The position numbers and the translations under genes are program-made. From the NCBI GenBank assembly GCA_022749755.1, contig CM040451.1, forward strand, positions 9,499,871-9,563,870: a stretch of 64,000 bases of DNA, given 5' to 3'. Of the stretch, positions 36,101-47,469 are shown piece by piece (within the stretch, counting starts at the first letter, position 1; each line of letters opens with the position of its first letter). Under the pieces are notes generated by a model. It was not told the origin of the DNA and made no database searches. It saw only the letters and a program-made list of their open reading frames with translations. Source of the stretch: Azadirachta indica. Its lineage: Eukaryota; Streptophyta; Magnoliopsida; Sapindales; Meliaceae.

Positions 36101-39100
36101 CATAAGTGGAGATTTATCAATTTCAGAGAAGCTATGAACACAATCCTGAACATCTGTGGCACCACCAAGTAGATCAGGATTGCAAGAACCTAAAATCCTC
36201 CCAGCTTGATGTCTGTGACCGATCCATATTCTAGTTGCACGCTGGATGATCAATACTGACCTTTTTAACTTGACAAAATGATGCCTCTCAACCATGAAGT
36301 TGATGTATCTCCCAAATTGGTCAGTTTGTTTCCATTTCCCTGTATAATCACTAAACAGACTAAGCAAACGAGAACTTGAATTAATTTGCATTACAGTATA
36401 TAAAATATTGCTGAAAAAGCAGATGACCTTTAGCATTGGAAGTGTTAAGCACTGTATTATGCTTAACTGCTAACCAAGCTCTAACGACAATCTGCAAATA
36501 TGAAACTGCATTCCTTATCTTCAAAAAGTTCCGATGCTCATTCCATCTCCTGAAATGAAACTGTATAACTTTTGCTGCATTTCCTGGGAGCATAACCACT
36601 GGAATTTCTGCATAAAGAAGGAAGCCAAACAGAAGATCAATCACAGAAGAATGGAAATATCTGGTTTCCGCCCATTTTTTATTTAATATTAGACAAAAAG
36701 ATAGGACAATCAATCTGGTTATGAATGCAAAAACCAACCCAGAAGATCTTCAAGGAGAAAGCGGTAACACAACAAAGTTAATTCCAGAAATAGAAATTTC
36801 ACATGTAATGATATTCGACTAGAGGATGAACCAATGGATGGACCCTATATAACTAAAAGAAATTAAAGGTTGATGATAGACAATCCAATTATAATAGATG
36901 TTGTTGAAGAAAATAAAATTATATTGAACTCTCTTGAATCATAAACTAAGTACGTAGACATGCCTTTATATAGGCTGAAATAATAAACATAAACCAAGAA
37001 TCCTTATAAACTTAAGAATTCTCATGAGCTTAAGAACCCTTAACAAACTAAGAAAAGATTAATAATAAGTCTAATTTTAATTCTTACAGATGTCATATGA
37101 CAACATGTTATCATCAAAATAACGCTAAAGCAGCTTCATAAAGCTAACCTCTTCCAATGTCTATGCTGCTTTTGCTATTTGAGAAGCTCTGCAAGGTAGA
37201 ACGGGAAAGTTTAGATGCACTTTTATAGCTTTTTTCAGCCATTTCTTGCCACCAAGCCTGAAGGGCCTTGAACTTCCTCACTGCATCTGTTAGCGATGTA
37301 AGTGGAAATAGAATCAAGTTTTAACATGCGCACAAATACTGTAGCTACCAAACTGACAAGGATTTTGGAAAGAAAATTTTCCTCATAAGTTTTAAGAAGT
37401 TTCTTGAGTATAACTGTGACAAGGGCTGCTTATTAAAGCAATAACTCAGACATGTCAAAGTACTCTATCCTTTAGTAAGTGTAATCACTTGTTCTGTATA
37501 AAGATCCTGAATTTGCTAGTATCTAGTACTCATATAGAGTAATAACAGATGGAAGTAAATTGAGACAATAATAAAAGAAAGTAGTCAACAGGCACAATTC
37601 TTTTAAGCTATTTTGCTCATGAATCAAGTGGAGCTAACTGAGGGAACTTAACTGTAAAATTACTACACATTCAACCTGCATTTTAGTACTATATGCTTAA
37701 GTACTGCAGATTTAGATGTATATCTGGAGAAGAAACAGTTCATCTGCCTGAATGGCGTAAACTTGCTAAAGAAAAATACCACTTAAATGAAAAATGAGTA
37801 CCTTCAGTGTGGTGCTCAGTTTCTCCTTTTCGGTCTGACGGTGCTTCAGAGTTTAAAATCCAGCAATCAAAATTTGAGCGCCTCCTCTCTGGACTTTGAC
37901 AAATACAACCCAACAGTTTATGAAAATTCAGTTGATCCTAGAAAGCAGACAACAAGTCAATAACATAATTTCTCATGGTATAGTTCAGCGATCATCCAGC
38001 ACATTACTCCAATCATTACCATATTTTTCTTGACAATCAGCTGGGACGAGAGGAACACCAACAAAATTACCACACTACGATCACTACAGGCACCATTATG
38101 TTCAAGTATGTCACTCATTTGCAGAACCTGTAAAATGAAGTTTTAAATGATGATGGGACATTTTACCATGTCATATTGCCATATAGACTAATGCATGTGT
38201 GTGCAAAAAGGTCAAAAACTGTTATGTGCATCTCTTTCTTAGCTTATTAATGTGATCAATGACTACAGGGAGTACAAGCCATCAGATCACAAAATAAAAT
38301 CAGGCAACTCTAACTTAAGGAATCTATAACTGTGCTTTGCCTCGCAAAAGTATTGAATTATTAATTGTTTCCCAATGCCTCAAACGTGAAGATATCAACA
38401 ATGTTAAAACTTACCTCTGGAAAGTTTCCCAATAACATTGTCAGCTTTTGGGACAATATAAAATTGTGAAATGAATCTGTATAATCAGTAATTGACACAA
38501 TTGATTCTTCGCCTCTTGCTTCAAGAAGGGTCTGTGACCAATGATCAAATTATAGGAAAACAGATGTGAGCAGAAGACCTGTGGATGTACAAACTCAGTT
38601 GGAGATAAGAATATACACACCCTAGAGGAACAAGAACAACAAAGTTCCTTCCGGAAGTAAAAATCAAGCAAGCACCATACAGCTCTTCCATCATTCAACG
38701 AAGAAAAATCATTGATACAGAACTCATACTTTTTGCAAATCACCTGCAAAACATAAAATTCAGTAGAATGAAGAGTTGCGGTATGAAGAAATTTGAAGTT
38801 GAATTTAAAAGCCCAGAAGTGATTGCATGTACATTATAGAACCCAAAACTATGGAACAAAAACATCAATATAAAGAGCCTAATGGCTGCAAGCAAAATCA
38901 AGAACAGAGTGAAAGAGAGGGGCAACCAGAGGAAAGGAGGACCCAACATGAGTAATTATTCTCATTCTTGAAACCCAAAATACCAAATGGCTTGGAGCAC
39001 AGAGTTCATAATAAATATGCAATAGCTTAACCAGATGAAATTGACATAGCTTATTCATCCCATTTCATATGTTTAGGTTCTATCAAATGTTAAAAAATTG

Positions 39101-41756
39101 AAAAGAAGAAAAAGTTGAGCGAGAAAGAAAGTAAAGGAACAAACATTTTGTTGGCTGGAGCGCAGAAATATGCTTGCATTGTAAATTTCTCATTCATTTT
39201 CAAAAACAGTTTTGCTATTAATCCAACCACTCAAAAAACAGTGCTGAAAGTAGTAAGGAAGAAATCCTAATAAAATTTCTAACACAAGCTGTAATACCTG
39301 GATCCAATTCAAGAGCAAATCCAGAGGAGAAGAATCAACACTGTTCAAGAGGTCCTGCAAAAGGCCAAGACAGTTTAACAAAATTTAGATTTCCACCCCT
39401 TTCCTTAAAGTTAAATCAAATTTACAATAAACGGATCTTCACCATACTCAATGATCAAACTAAATTATAGAGAATGTATCCGGTGTAAGGCATACCACTC
39501 TGGCTCCGCAAATTTTGCAAATTTCCTCTATTAAGACTTTTCTGTTTATCAGAAGTGGTAGCTGCATGTTCAAAACATTAGAAATTGGAAAACCAATGAA
39601 ATTGACATCCAAAAGCACTAAATAATATTCAAGCAGTGATTTTAAAATTTGGAGGTAAAGACGAGAAACTGGTTTCACCTGCAAGTCAACAAACATGTTC
39701 CATAGCAAGGAAAGAGTAAGTTCTTTATCTCCATCAGCAACATCGTCTTCCACAATTTCTGTTCCATCTTCATCATGTAACTTTACACCAGCCTTCCTCA
39801 GATACTGCAGTGCAATGCCGCAATTCCCCAAATTCTTTTTCTGATTGTCTGATGGAACTACCATTTTCTGCAGAAAACAAAGTAAATCTCTGTCATTAAA
39901 ACATTCAGCCTACTGCTAAATGGTAATTGGCCTGCTAAACATAATTAAAAAAGCCAACCGTAAGGATTGAGGAGTCCTGTAGCAAGAGTTGGATTACTCT
40001 GCCAAGCCGCACCCCATCTTGGAGATCTACAAATAAATTTGTCACTTTGAAATCATACTCAAGGAGGGGAAACTGCACCAGGACAAATATTTAATTGTTA
40101 AATAAATGAATTTATTAATTTATCTCAGCTTATGCAGTTATTGTGAATTTATGTTTCTTCAACCGTGCATAAATGCCTAAGCATTCAGATGCAGAATTAA
40201 ATTCTATGATGAGCTTGTTCGCAATAAAAACAGACACATGCGAACTAAAACACTTACCTGTTGGTAAGAAACTTTGTACCCAACAATCACTAGGTGTGCA
40301 AAAACATTTCCTTCTCCATGCATTACCTCCGACGATAAGAAATCTAATTTTACATCAGAGGAAGAATGTCAACCACCGAAGGAACAATCAAACCATGAAA
40401 ATAACCAACAGAACTTTGAACTGAGAAAAAAAAAAAAAATTGTTACCAACAATCACTTGGCGGCTTGACTTGATACTAGATTGCACAGAAAACAGAAGAG
40501 GAGAACCCCCATCCACTCCATCAATACCATATTTAAGAGGAAGGATGGTCTGAGATTTCGCTCTATCAAGTATAAGAACAAGCAGCAAAAATCTTTTCAA
40601 GATCATATTCCCCAAAGTTTCATAGTAACCCGGTCTGTATAATCCCTCAACTTTCTTGTTATAAGCATAAGCTTTTGCCAGTCCAGCATGAGAGAAAAAC
40701 TGCTTCTCAATTATCATTTTCAAGAATACCATTTCTTGATCAGAATTTACATCTTCATTTGACAGCAAGGAATCACCACCAAAAATAATGTACAATCCAA
40801 TTCGAAGCCAAGCTGGGTTATAACACATAAGAACATTAGTGGCCTTCTCCTTCATTCCAAAATCAGTTACTATGGGACAATGTGACTTCATGGTTAGTCG
40901 CCCCTCATCAATATTCTGATGAATAGAAGAAAAACAAATTAAAACAATTGCTTATCAACACTTGCTACTACAATTCTTAGAAATTATAATCTTAAATTCA
41001 GTTGTTGCAAATTTCTATGCTAGTAATAACACTTGCTCTGAAATCATTTAACAAAATTAGAAATCAAACCTTTGTGACACGACTCATGATGTCGAAAACC
41101 TCCTTGCAACCGCCCAAACTCAAATAAATTCTCATCCTTTGCTTCAAATCATCGAAACTACAAATATCCTTCAACGAATTCCTCAAAAACTTGGATTCTG
41201 AAACTCCGGCATCATCCTCCACGTCATTGTTGTCTCCTCTCCACCATGTGTCCCTTTGCCGCTTCGGGTCCCGCCACGTCATCACCTCTCCTCCCTCCCG
41301 CTTCCCCTTACTCACCATCGTGTTCCCTGCATTAATAGAATCAAATTTATCGCAGCCGCACAACTTAGGATTTTCAAGAAGGAAATTAAGCCAAGCGGTA
41401 AGGGATTTGGAGAGCGATTTGAGCGACTGTTCCTTTTTAAGCTGTGACTTGTAGGCCGATTTCGATTGTTCGAGCTCCAGAGATTTGAGCCGTCGGGCCG
41501 CAGCGGTCTTGGTCCTGGTAGACTTAGACCTGGCAGAGGGTGGCCCGCGGCGGTAAAACGATGACGAAGACGACGACTTAGGCGTCTGTTTGGATGCAGT
41601 GAAAAACTTTTGGGGACAGGGGGACTGAAAATTCGGGATTTGTGAGGGACGTTTCGGAGTTTTGAAATTTGAGATGTCTTTGAGAAGCGAAGAAGACGGC
41701 GGCCGCAGAAGTGACGGTGACGGCGAGGGAAACGGATGTTCATCATCACATTCCAT
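33151..41756 (-). CDS. ASPM: Abnormal spindle (ASPM) homologue: CH domains, IQ repeats, ARM-like C-terminus
   Basis: Twenty exons reconstruct a 4119-bp CDS, 1372 aa: 41756-41070, 40915-40447, 40343-40258, 40072-39959, 39867-39679, 39561-39496, 39354-39298, 38743-38621, 38531-38415, 38127-38020, 37937-37802, 37286-37149, 36607-36428, 36339-35762, 35097-34920, 34748-34507, 34165-33976, 33811-33586, 33491-33336, 33229-33151. All introns are GT-AG. Residues 1-230 are Ser/Pro/Lys-rich. Calponin-homology-type domains follow at about 394-515 and 548-670, then about ten calmodulin-binding IQ motifs at about 780-1170 (e.g. ATRIQSYFRGWLLRR, AIIIQSHIRGWTARR). A helical ARM-like segment with RNLACYPHLIEVLID occupies about 1220-1346, and the last helix is charged. 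ASPM proteins act at microtubule minus ends and spindle poles. Some IQ motifs are split by introns. The final exon is the least certain, because reading through the donor at 33335 would end the protein four codons later. Confidence 0.9.
36900..37105 (-). mobile_element. LTR-like insertion in ASPM intron 12
   Basis: The stretch begins TGTTGAAG and ends TGACAACA on the plus strand, a TGTTG/CAACA pair. On the minus strand it carries a promoter-like CCTATATAAAGGC. These are features of plant Copia or TRIM long terminal repeats. No clear 5-bp target duplication was found, so a solo LTR is inferred only from the ends and the TATA box. Confidence 0.4.
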
Positions 41757-42623
41757 TGATTGCGAATCACTGAATTTGCGAGGGAGGTGAAAGAAATGAC
41801 TGTTTTTTGCAAAATTTGTCTGAAAGAAAATGAGAGGGAGACTGGTAATTTTGAATTTGAATTAGCGACAGCGAGGCACGTGCTGGAGCCTCGGTAGCAC
41901 CTCACACGTGTTCTGGAAATTACGGGAAAATCCTTTTACAAAACAAACTAACATGCCAGTCGACAAGTCGTTAATCGCACGGATGGTAGACAAAATGCCG
42001 TCAAGTAAACGACTCAGTTTCCTCTTGCAACATAATCACGATCTGCCCAACGCATGTAAATACAAACGACCTGTCGTCTATTAACATAATGATTGCGGGA
42101 CATGTCGTGTAAAAAAGACGTTTATGCTAAAAGAGAATGAAGAGACTACTTCTGACAGTCCTAAAGAGTTTCATTTTCGAGCCTTGATGGTGAATAAAGT
42201 TAGCAGGACCCATGTTGTCATCATTGATATTTTAGGATTGAATTTGAATTTATTTTGTTAACAGAAACGTAAACCAATTAGAAAAATGATAATTCTGTCC
42301 CTAAAATACATTAAAATTAGAGTAGTTCTTTGGATTTTCCACCCACCGTAGACAAGCTTGATTGTCAACGACAATTATCAGTTTGTAGTCAAGGAAGGAG
42401 ACTTTGATTCAGATGTACAAGGACAACAGCATAAGTTAATCTTACCAAGAAAAGAAAAACACAAGAATACATCAAATGCATTGATTAATATAGTTCTTGT
42501 TGTTTTCTAAGGTTGCATGAGCAACAATGACACCAAAAAACAACCAAAATATGCTTCCTTTAAGTAAGAGACATTGGTAGTCTCCTTGAATTTCATATCC
42601 TCTGCCGCTTCTGTGAATTAGAG
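41757..42623. other. Shared upstream region of ASPM and P450 copy A
   Basis: The two genes are transcribed away from each other across 867 bp. A leader-like tract follows the ASPM ATG upstream, and AT-rich DNA precedes copy A. The segment ACACAAGAATACATC near 42470 resembles the leader of P450 copy B. No clear TATA box was assigned. Confidence 0.4.
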
Positions 42624-44225
42624 ATGAATTCTGCTATTTATCTAACCTTGTTTTTACTCGTTCTCCCTCTTTTTTACATAATCTTTACCAGTAAAACTCC
42701 AAGAAAACTTCCACCAGGTTCTTTGGGGCTACCCTTTTTAGGTCAAAGCCCTAGCTTTTTACATGCCATGCACACTAACACTACAGAACAATGGCTTAAT
42801 GATAGAGTAAGAAAATATGGTCCCATTTCTAAACTCAGCCTCTTTGGGACACCTACAGTCTTTCTCCATGGACAGGCAGCAAACAAGTTTATTTTCACCT
42901 GTGATGGCGACACGCTTGCCCATCAGCAGCCCCCATCATTTAGAAGGATTTGTGGGGAGAGAAATATGACAGCGTTGACAGGTGATGATCACAAGCGTGT
43001 GAGGGGGGCACTTGTTTCATTCTTAAGGCCTGAAATTTTGAAGCAATATGTTGGGAAGATGGATGAAGAGGTTAGAAAGCATTTGGAGATGCATTGGTAT
43101 GACAATCAAAAGATAGCAGCGATGCCTTCAATGAAGTGCCTCACCTTTAACATAATGAGCTCACTTATATTTGGAATGCAAGAAGGAGCAACCAGAGATG
43201 CATTTGCAGAGCTTCTCCAACGGATGATGGATGGAGTATTGTCACTACCAATAAATTTGCCATTCACACGGTTTAGGCAAGGCATCCAAGCAAGTATGAA
43301 AGTTAGAACAATGATCAGGGATCTCATACATGAAAAGAGAGCAGCATTGAAGCAACAAACCGCATTTCCTCATCAGGATCTCATCACTTGCTTGCTTAAT
43401 ATCCAAAGTGAGGAGAATTTGATGTCTTTATCGGATGAGGAAATTATTGATAATGTCATAGGTGTAATGGTTGCAGGACATGACACATCCTCTGTTCTCA
43501 TTACTTTCTTAATCTGGCTTTTGGCTAGCGACCAATCTGTTTATGCCGCTGTTGTACAAGGTATTCAATACAGATATACAAATGAATCAAGTTCCCAACA
43601 TTAATTAGCAAACATATTAACTTATCACTTTCTTGGGATTTTGCAGAACAAGAGGAGATAATTAAGAACAAGGCATTAGGGGAACTACTCACCTGGGATG
43701 ACTTAGCCAAAATGAAGTCCACTTGGAGAGTGGCATTGGAAACTCTAAGGATGTATCCTCCTCTGATCGGTTCCTTCAGAAAAGTCCTTAAAGATTTTGA
43801 ATATGAAGGATACAGTATTCCTAAAGGCTGGAATGTAAGATAAAACTATTTATTATTAAATTTGATATCTAAAATTTGACATTGATATCAGTTTCTTAAA
43901 CCGTTAGGTAATTTGGGCTACATGCATGACACACATGGATGAACACTACTTCCCAAATCCATCAAAATTTGATCCAATGCGATTTGAGAAACAGACACAA
44001 GCAGCTCCACCTTATAGCTTTGTGGCATTTGGAGGAGGATCAAGGATTTGTCCTGGAAATGAGTTTGCAAGAATTGAAACTCTTGTTACTATTCACTATC
44101 TTGTGACCCTATTTACATGGAAACTGAGTTGCAAGGACACTCCTTTCTCCAGAAATCCTTTTCCAGTTTTCAAGCACGGTTTGGAAATACAAATTCAGCC
44201 AAAGAACTCTGTTAGTGCCCAATGA
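42624..44225 (+). CDS. Cytochrome P450, CYP716-like, copy A (intact)
   Basis: Three exons (42624-43560, 43647-43834, 43908-44225) give 480 aa. All P450 hallmarks are present: an N-terminal membrane anchor (about 3-22), the proline hinge KLPPGS, the I-helix AGHDTSS at 284-290, the ExxR pair Glu344/Arg347, a PxRF-type segment and the haem loop FGGGSRICPG with Cys423. The sequence belongs to the CYP85 clan and resembles CYP716, whose members mostly oxidise triterpenes such as amyrin. The substrate here is unknown, and CYP716 versus a sister family such as CYP728 is not settled. It is an ER monooxygenase that needs NADPH-P450 reductase. Every other copy has an intron after codon 164; copy A lacks it cleanly. 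This is the only array member without a visible lesion. Confidence 0.9.
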
Positions 44226-44641
44226 TTTCATGTAGGCTTTTCAAAGTGATCACTATACTACCATACTTTCCTGAAATAAAGAAATAATATTATCATTTCC
44301 CTATATTTATATTTAAATTTAATTGAATTTGAATAGTTTGAAAATTCATCAAAAACCTCTTCTATTGAAAACTCCGAACAGGTTACAAGAAAAATTTAAA
44401 TGAAGCTAATTAAACCTATTCAGGTCAATGGTCTAAGGTTCTCATGATATCTCTTTTATATTTTATTCTTTTCTTTCCTTCTTTCTTTTCTTTTTCCATA
44501 AGAACAAGAGAGGCAGAGATCAGTAGTTCATTTCCACTTGAGTCAGAGTATTATTTACAGAAAAAGAAAAAGTAATGGAATTATTCTAATGGCATATGGG
44601 TTTCAAGAAAGCCAGGAAAACTGATTTTACCAAGTTTAGTC
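44226..44641. other. 3' flank of copy A and start of the array spacer
   Basis: From about 44440 the sequence (CATGATATCTCTTTT, a pyrimidine tract, ATAAGAACAAGAG, ATGGAATTATTCTAATGGCA) recurs at about 51820 and 56540. It marks the left edge of the duplicated unit. Confidence 0.7.
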
Positions 44642-45834
44642 TGTAATGTAATGTTCGTATATAGGAAGGGAAGGAAAATAGATTAATTTAGTTTTTAAAT
44701 TTGAAATTAAGATTTAATTGCAATTGAATAAGATGGATAATAATTTTAATTTAGAAATTCAAATCTGAATTTTAAAATTTATAGTTATAGTTTTGATACA
44801 TTAGTTTATTTGATTTTTAAAGTTGAATTTTGAGTTGTCACTTTTTAAATTTGAAAGTCAATTTTTGATTATAAATAAGTGTACGATTTCACTTTACACC
44901 ACAAGTTTCACTTTGCAAATTCACTAGATACTCTTTAAAAAGTTTTCTCTCTAAATTTTATATCTTTTCAAGGTTTGGTAGAAATAAGTTTCTAGAAGTG
45001 TAGTTAATCCGAGAAGTGAGTGGCTTATTGTTGAGTATAGAAGAATTTTATTGGCTTGTCATTGTTTTGAGATAAGTAGATTTATATATAATGTATTGTA
45101 ATCAAATGCTTAAAACTATTAATAACAATTATAAACACGAACATGTTTATAAGAAATGGGTTTTTTTTTTCATGCATTTATTTCAAGTAAGTTTTTTTGT
45201 AAACTAAATTCTGAATTTTCTAATTTTGTATCATTTTCATAGTTTTAAGCAAAATAAATTTTAATTTATATTACTATTAATGATTGGATTTTTGGGATAC
45301 GAATGTACTGAATTGTTGTAAATAAGACACCGAAATACTGGTGATATTATGAGACATGAACTAAATATATTATTAAATGTATTGGTGGTTTATTAAATGT
45401 GATGTTTATGCTTACATATTATTGAATGTTTTTATTAAAATAAGAATTTGTTTTTCTAATTATAATATTATTGTTTTTAAAATTAATGTTTTATAATTGT
45501 ATTTTCTGCTATTTATTTACAATTTTATATATAAATTTATTTACCGAGTAGGCGGCTCACCCCTCTTCATCATTATTTTGTAGATTAAAATATGAATAAA
45601 GAATTAGTAGAAATTTAAAAATTGATTATTTTGGAGATTGGAATGTTTGTCATAAAAAAATATTTAGCTTTGAACTTTTAATTTAGATTAAGTTGTCAAT
45701 AAAAATTTATTATATTTTGAAATTTTATATTATATTTGAAGGTTTTATTTTATCTGTAATGTTAAGTTTGATGTATTTGAAGTTAAGTTGCACCTTAAAT
45801 TTTATTTTATTAAGATAAAATTTGGGGTGTTACA
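44642..45834. mobile_element. Solo LTR (1193 bp)
   Basis: The element begins TGTAATGTAATG and ends GGGGTGTTACA, giving TGTAA/TTACA ends. It is flanked by TAGTC (44637-44641) and TAGTT (45835-45839), a 5-bp target duplication with one later mutation. The duplicated spacers at about 52025 and 56755 read TAGTCCATGATATCATGG without interruption and so preserve the empty site. No gag/pol or second LTR lies nearby, so it is a solo LTR left by recombination. The ending resembles Ty3/Gypsy LTRs, but class is uncertain. Confidence 0.85.
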
Positions 45835-45839
45835 TAGTT

Positions 45840-46229
45840 CATGACATCATGGCCGACTAACAACTTAATAGGCCTTAGATTATCAAGAAACAGTCTTTTA
45901 TTATTCTTAATTTAATTAGGCCTTTCAGAATTTGTTTGATATAAATACTCTGTAGACCAATCACAGAACTGTAAAATCCTTCCACTTAATTCCAACATCT
46001 CAAGAACAGCATTGCTTGCCAATGATATAAAAGAACACATTTGTGCTTTAGGAAAGGTCCAAACACTTTGACGGAGAACTTCATATAGAGTCCAAATCCT
46101 TCTTGTTCGTCACTAAACACCAAGAACACAAGAATGCTTCTATCTTAATATTCTTCTTGTGTTTTTGAGCAATGATAAGGAAAATATAGTTACAGAAGAC
46201 TACAATCCTTCACTAAAACATTTTCTGCA
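45840..46229. other. Promoter region of P450 copy B
   Basis: Continues the array spacer (CATGACATCATGGCCG, AATAGGCCTTAGATTATCAAG) shared with the regions before copies E and F. A candidate TATA region is ATATAAATACTC near 45940. Confidence 0.45.
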
Positions 46230-46253
46230 ATGGATTTGGTAAGTAATTCCGCC

Positions 46254-47402
46254 ATGAATTCTGTAATCTATTTCACCACACTTCTTCTCATTCCCCTTCT
46301 GTATTTGATCCTGTCAAGGGGAAATTCAAAAAAGCTTCCACCAGGTTCTTTTGGGATTCCTATAATTGGCCATAGCCTCGGCTTTTTGCGTGCTATGCAC
46401 ACTGATACAATAGAAGAATGGTTTCAAAATAGAATAAGAAAATATGGTCCTGTTTCTAAACTCAGTCTTTTTGGGACCCCAACAGTATTTCTCCATGGAC
46501 AAGCTGCTAACAAGTTTGTCTACACTTGCGACAGCAATAAGCTTGTTCCTCATCAACCACCATCATTCAAAATGATTTGTGGTGACAGGAATATATTGGA
46601 GTTGAATGGAGATGAACACAAGCGTGTTAGGGGAGTTCTTATGTCTTTTCTGAAGCCTGAAGTTTTGAAGCAATACGTTGGCAAAATGGATGAAGAAATC
46701 AGAAAGCATCTTGAAATTCATTGGCTTGGCAAGCAGCAGATCATGGTATGTCAAAAATTTTTAATTGGAAAACATAAAACAAAGAAAAAAAAAGAAAAAT
46801 GGTGTTTTTCCTCGCATGAAATATGGATTTTTAATATTTTGTTTTCTTGAAAATATAGGTAATGCCATTTATGAAGACCCTGACGTTCAACATAATGTGC
46901 TCTCTTCTATTTGGGATAGAACAAGGAGCAAGCAGAGATGCCCTCATCGAGCTTCTACGACAGATCATTGATGGCTCATTATCCTTACCGATAAATGTTC
47001 CTTTTACACGTTTCAGGCGAGGCCTGCAAGCAAGAGAAAAGTTTAGAACAATGATCATGGATCTCATACAGGAAAGGAGGACAGCATTAAATAATCAAAC
47101 TGCTTTTCCTCATCAAGATCTCATAACTTGCTTGCTTGGTATTCAAAATGATGACAATTCAGTTGTATTATCTGATGAAGAAATAGTAAATAATGTCATA
47201 GTTTTAATGATTGCTGGACATGACACTTCCTCAATTCTAATTACCTTCTTGGTCAGACTTTTAGCTACTGATCCCACTGTTTATGCTACAATTGTTCAAG
47301 GTATGCAAATAATTTGATTTTCAATACTAATGTTCGAACAAACTTATCGAGTTATTACTTGGTATTGCAGAACAAGAGGAGATAATTAAGGACAAGGCTT
47401 TA
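46254..47402 (+). pseudogene. P450 CYP716-like copy B, truncated in exon 3
   Basis: Exon 1 (46254-46745) and exon 2 (46859-47300) are open and include the anchor, KLPPGSFGIP and AGHDTSS. Exon 3 starts correctly at 47371 (EQEEIIKDKAL) but is lost after about 47402. The sequence then runs directly into the leader of copy C, starting at GAACACA, a phrase also found in copy B's own leader near 46125. The ExxR helix, PERF segment and haem-binding cysteine are therefore missing, so no P450 can form. The start at 46254 matches copies A and C; an in-frame ATG 24 bases earlier is not conserved. Copy B is the prototype of the 'B-type' shared with E and F (GHSLGFLRAM, SFKMICG). Confidence 0.85.
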
Positions 47403-47469
47403 GAACACAGGAATGTAGCTAATATAGCATCCTTAGATATCAAATCATAACTAAGTCTTTGTATTAGAC

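Noticed and set aside
41191..41905. Alternative frames over ASPM exon 1
   Set aside because: They overlap the authentic exon in other frames and do not continue into the CH-domain exons.
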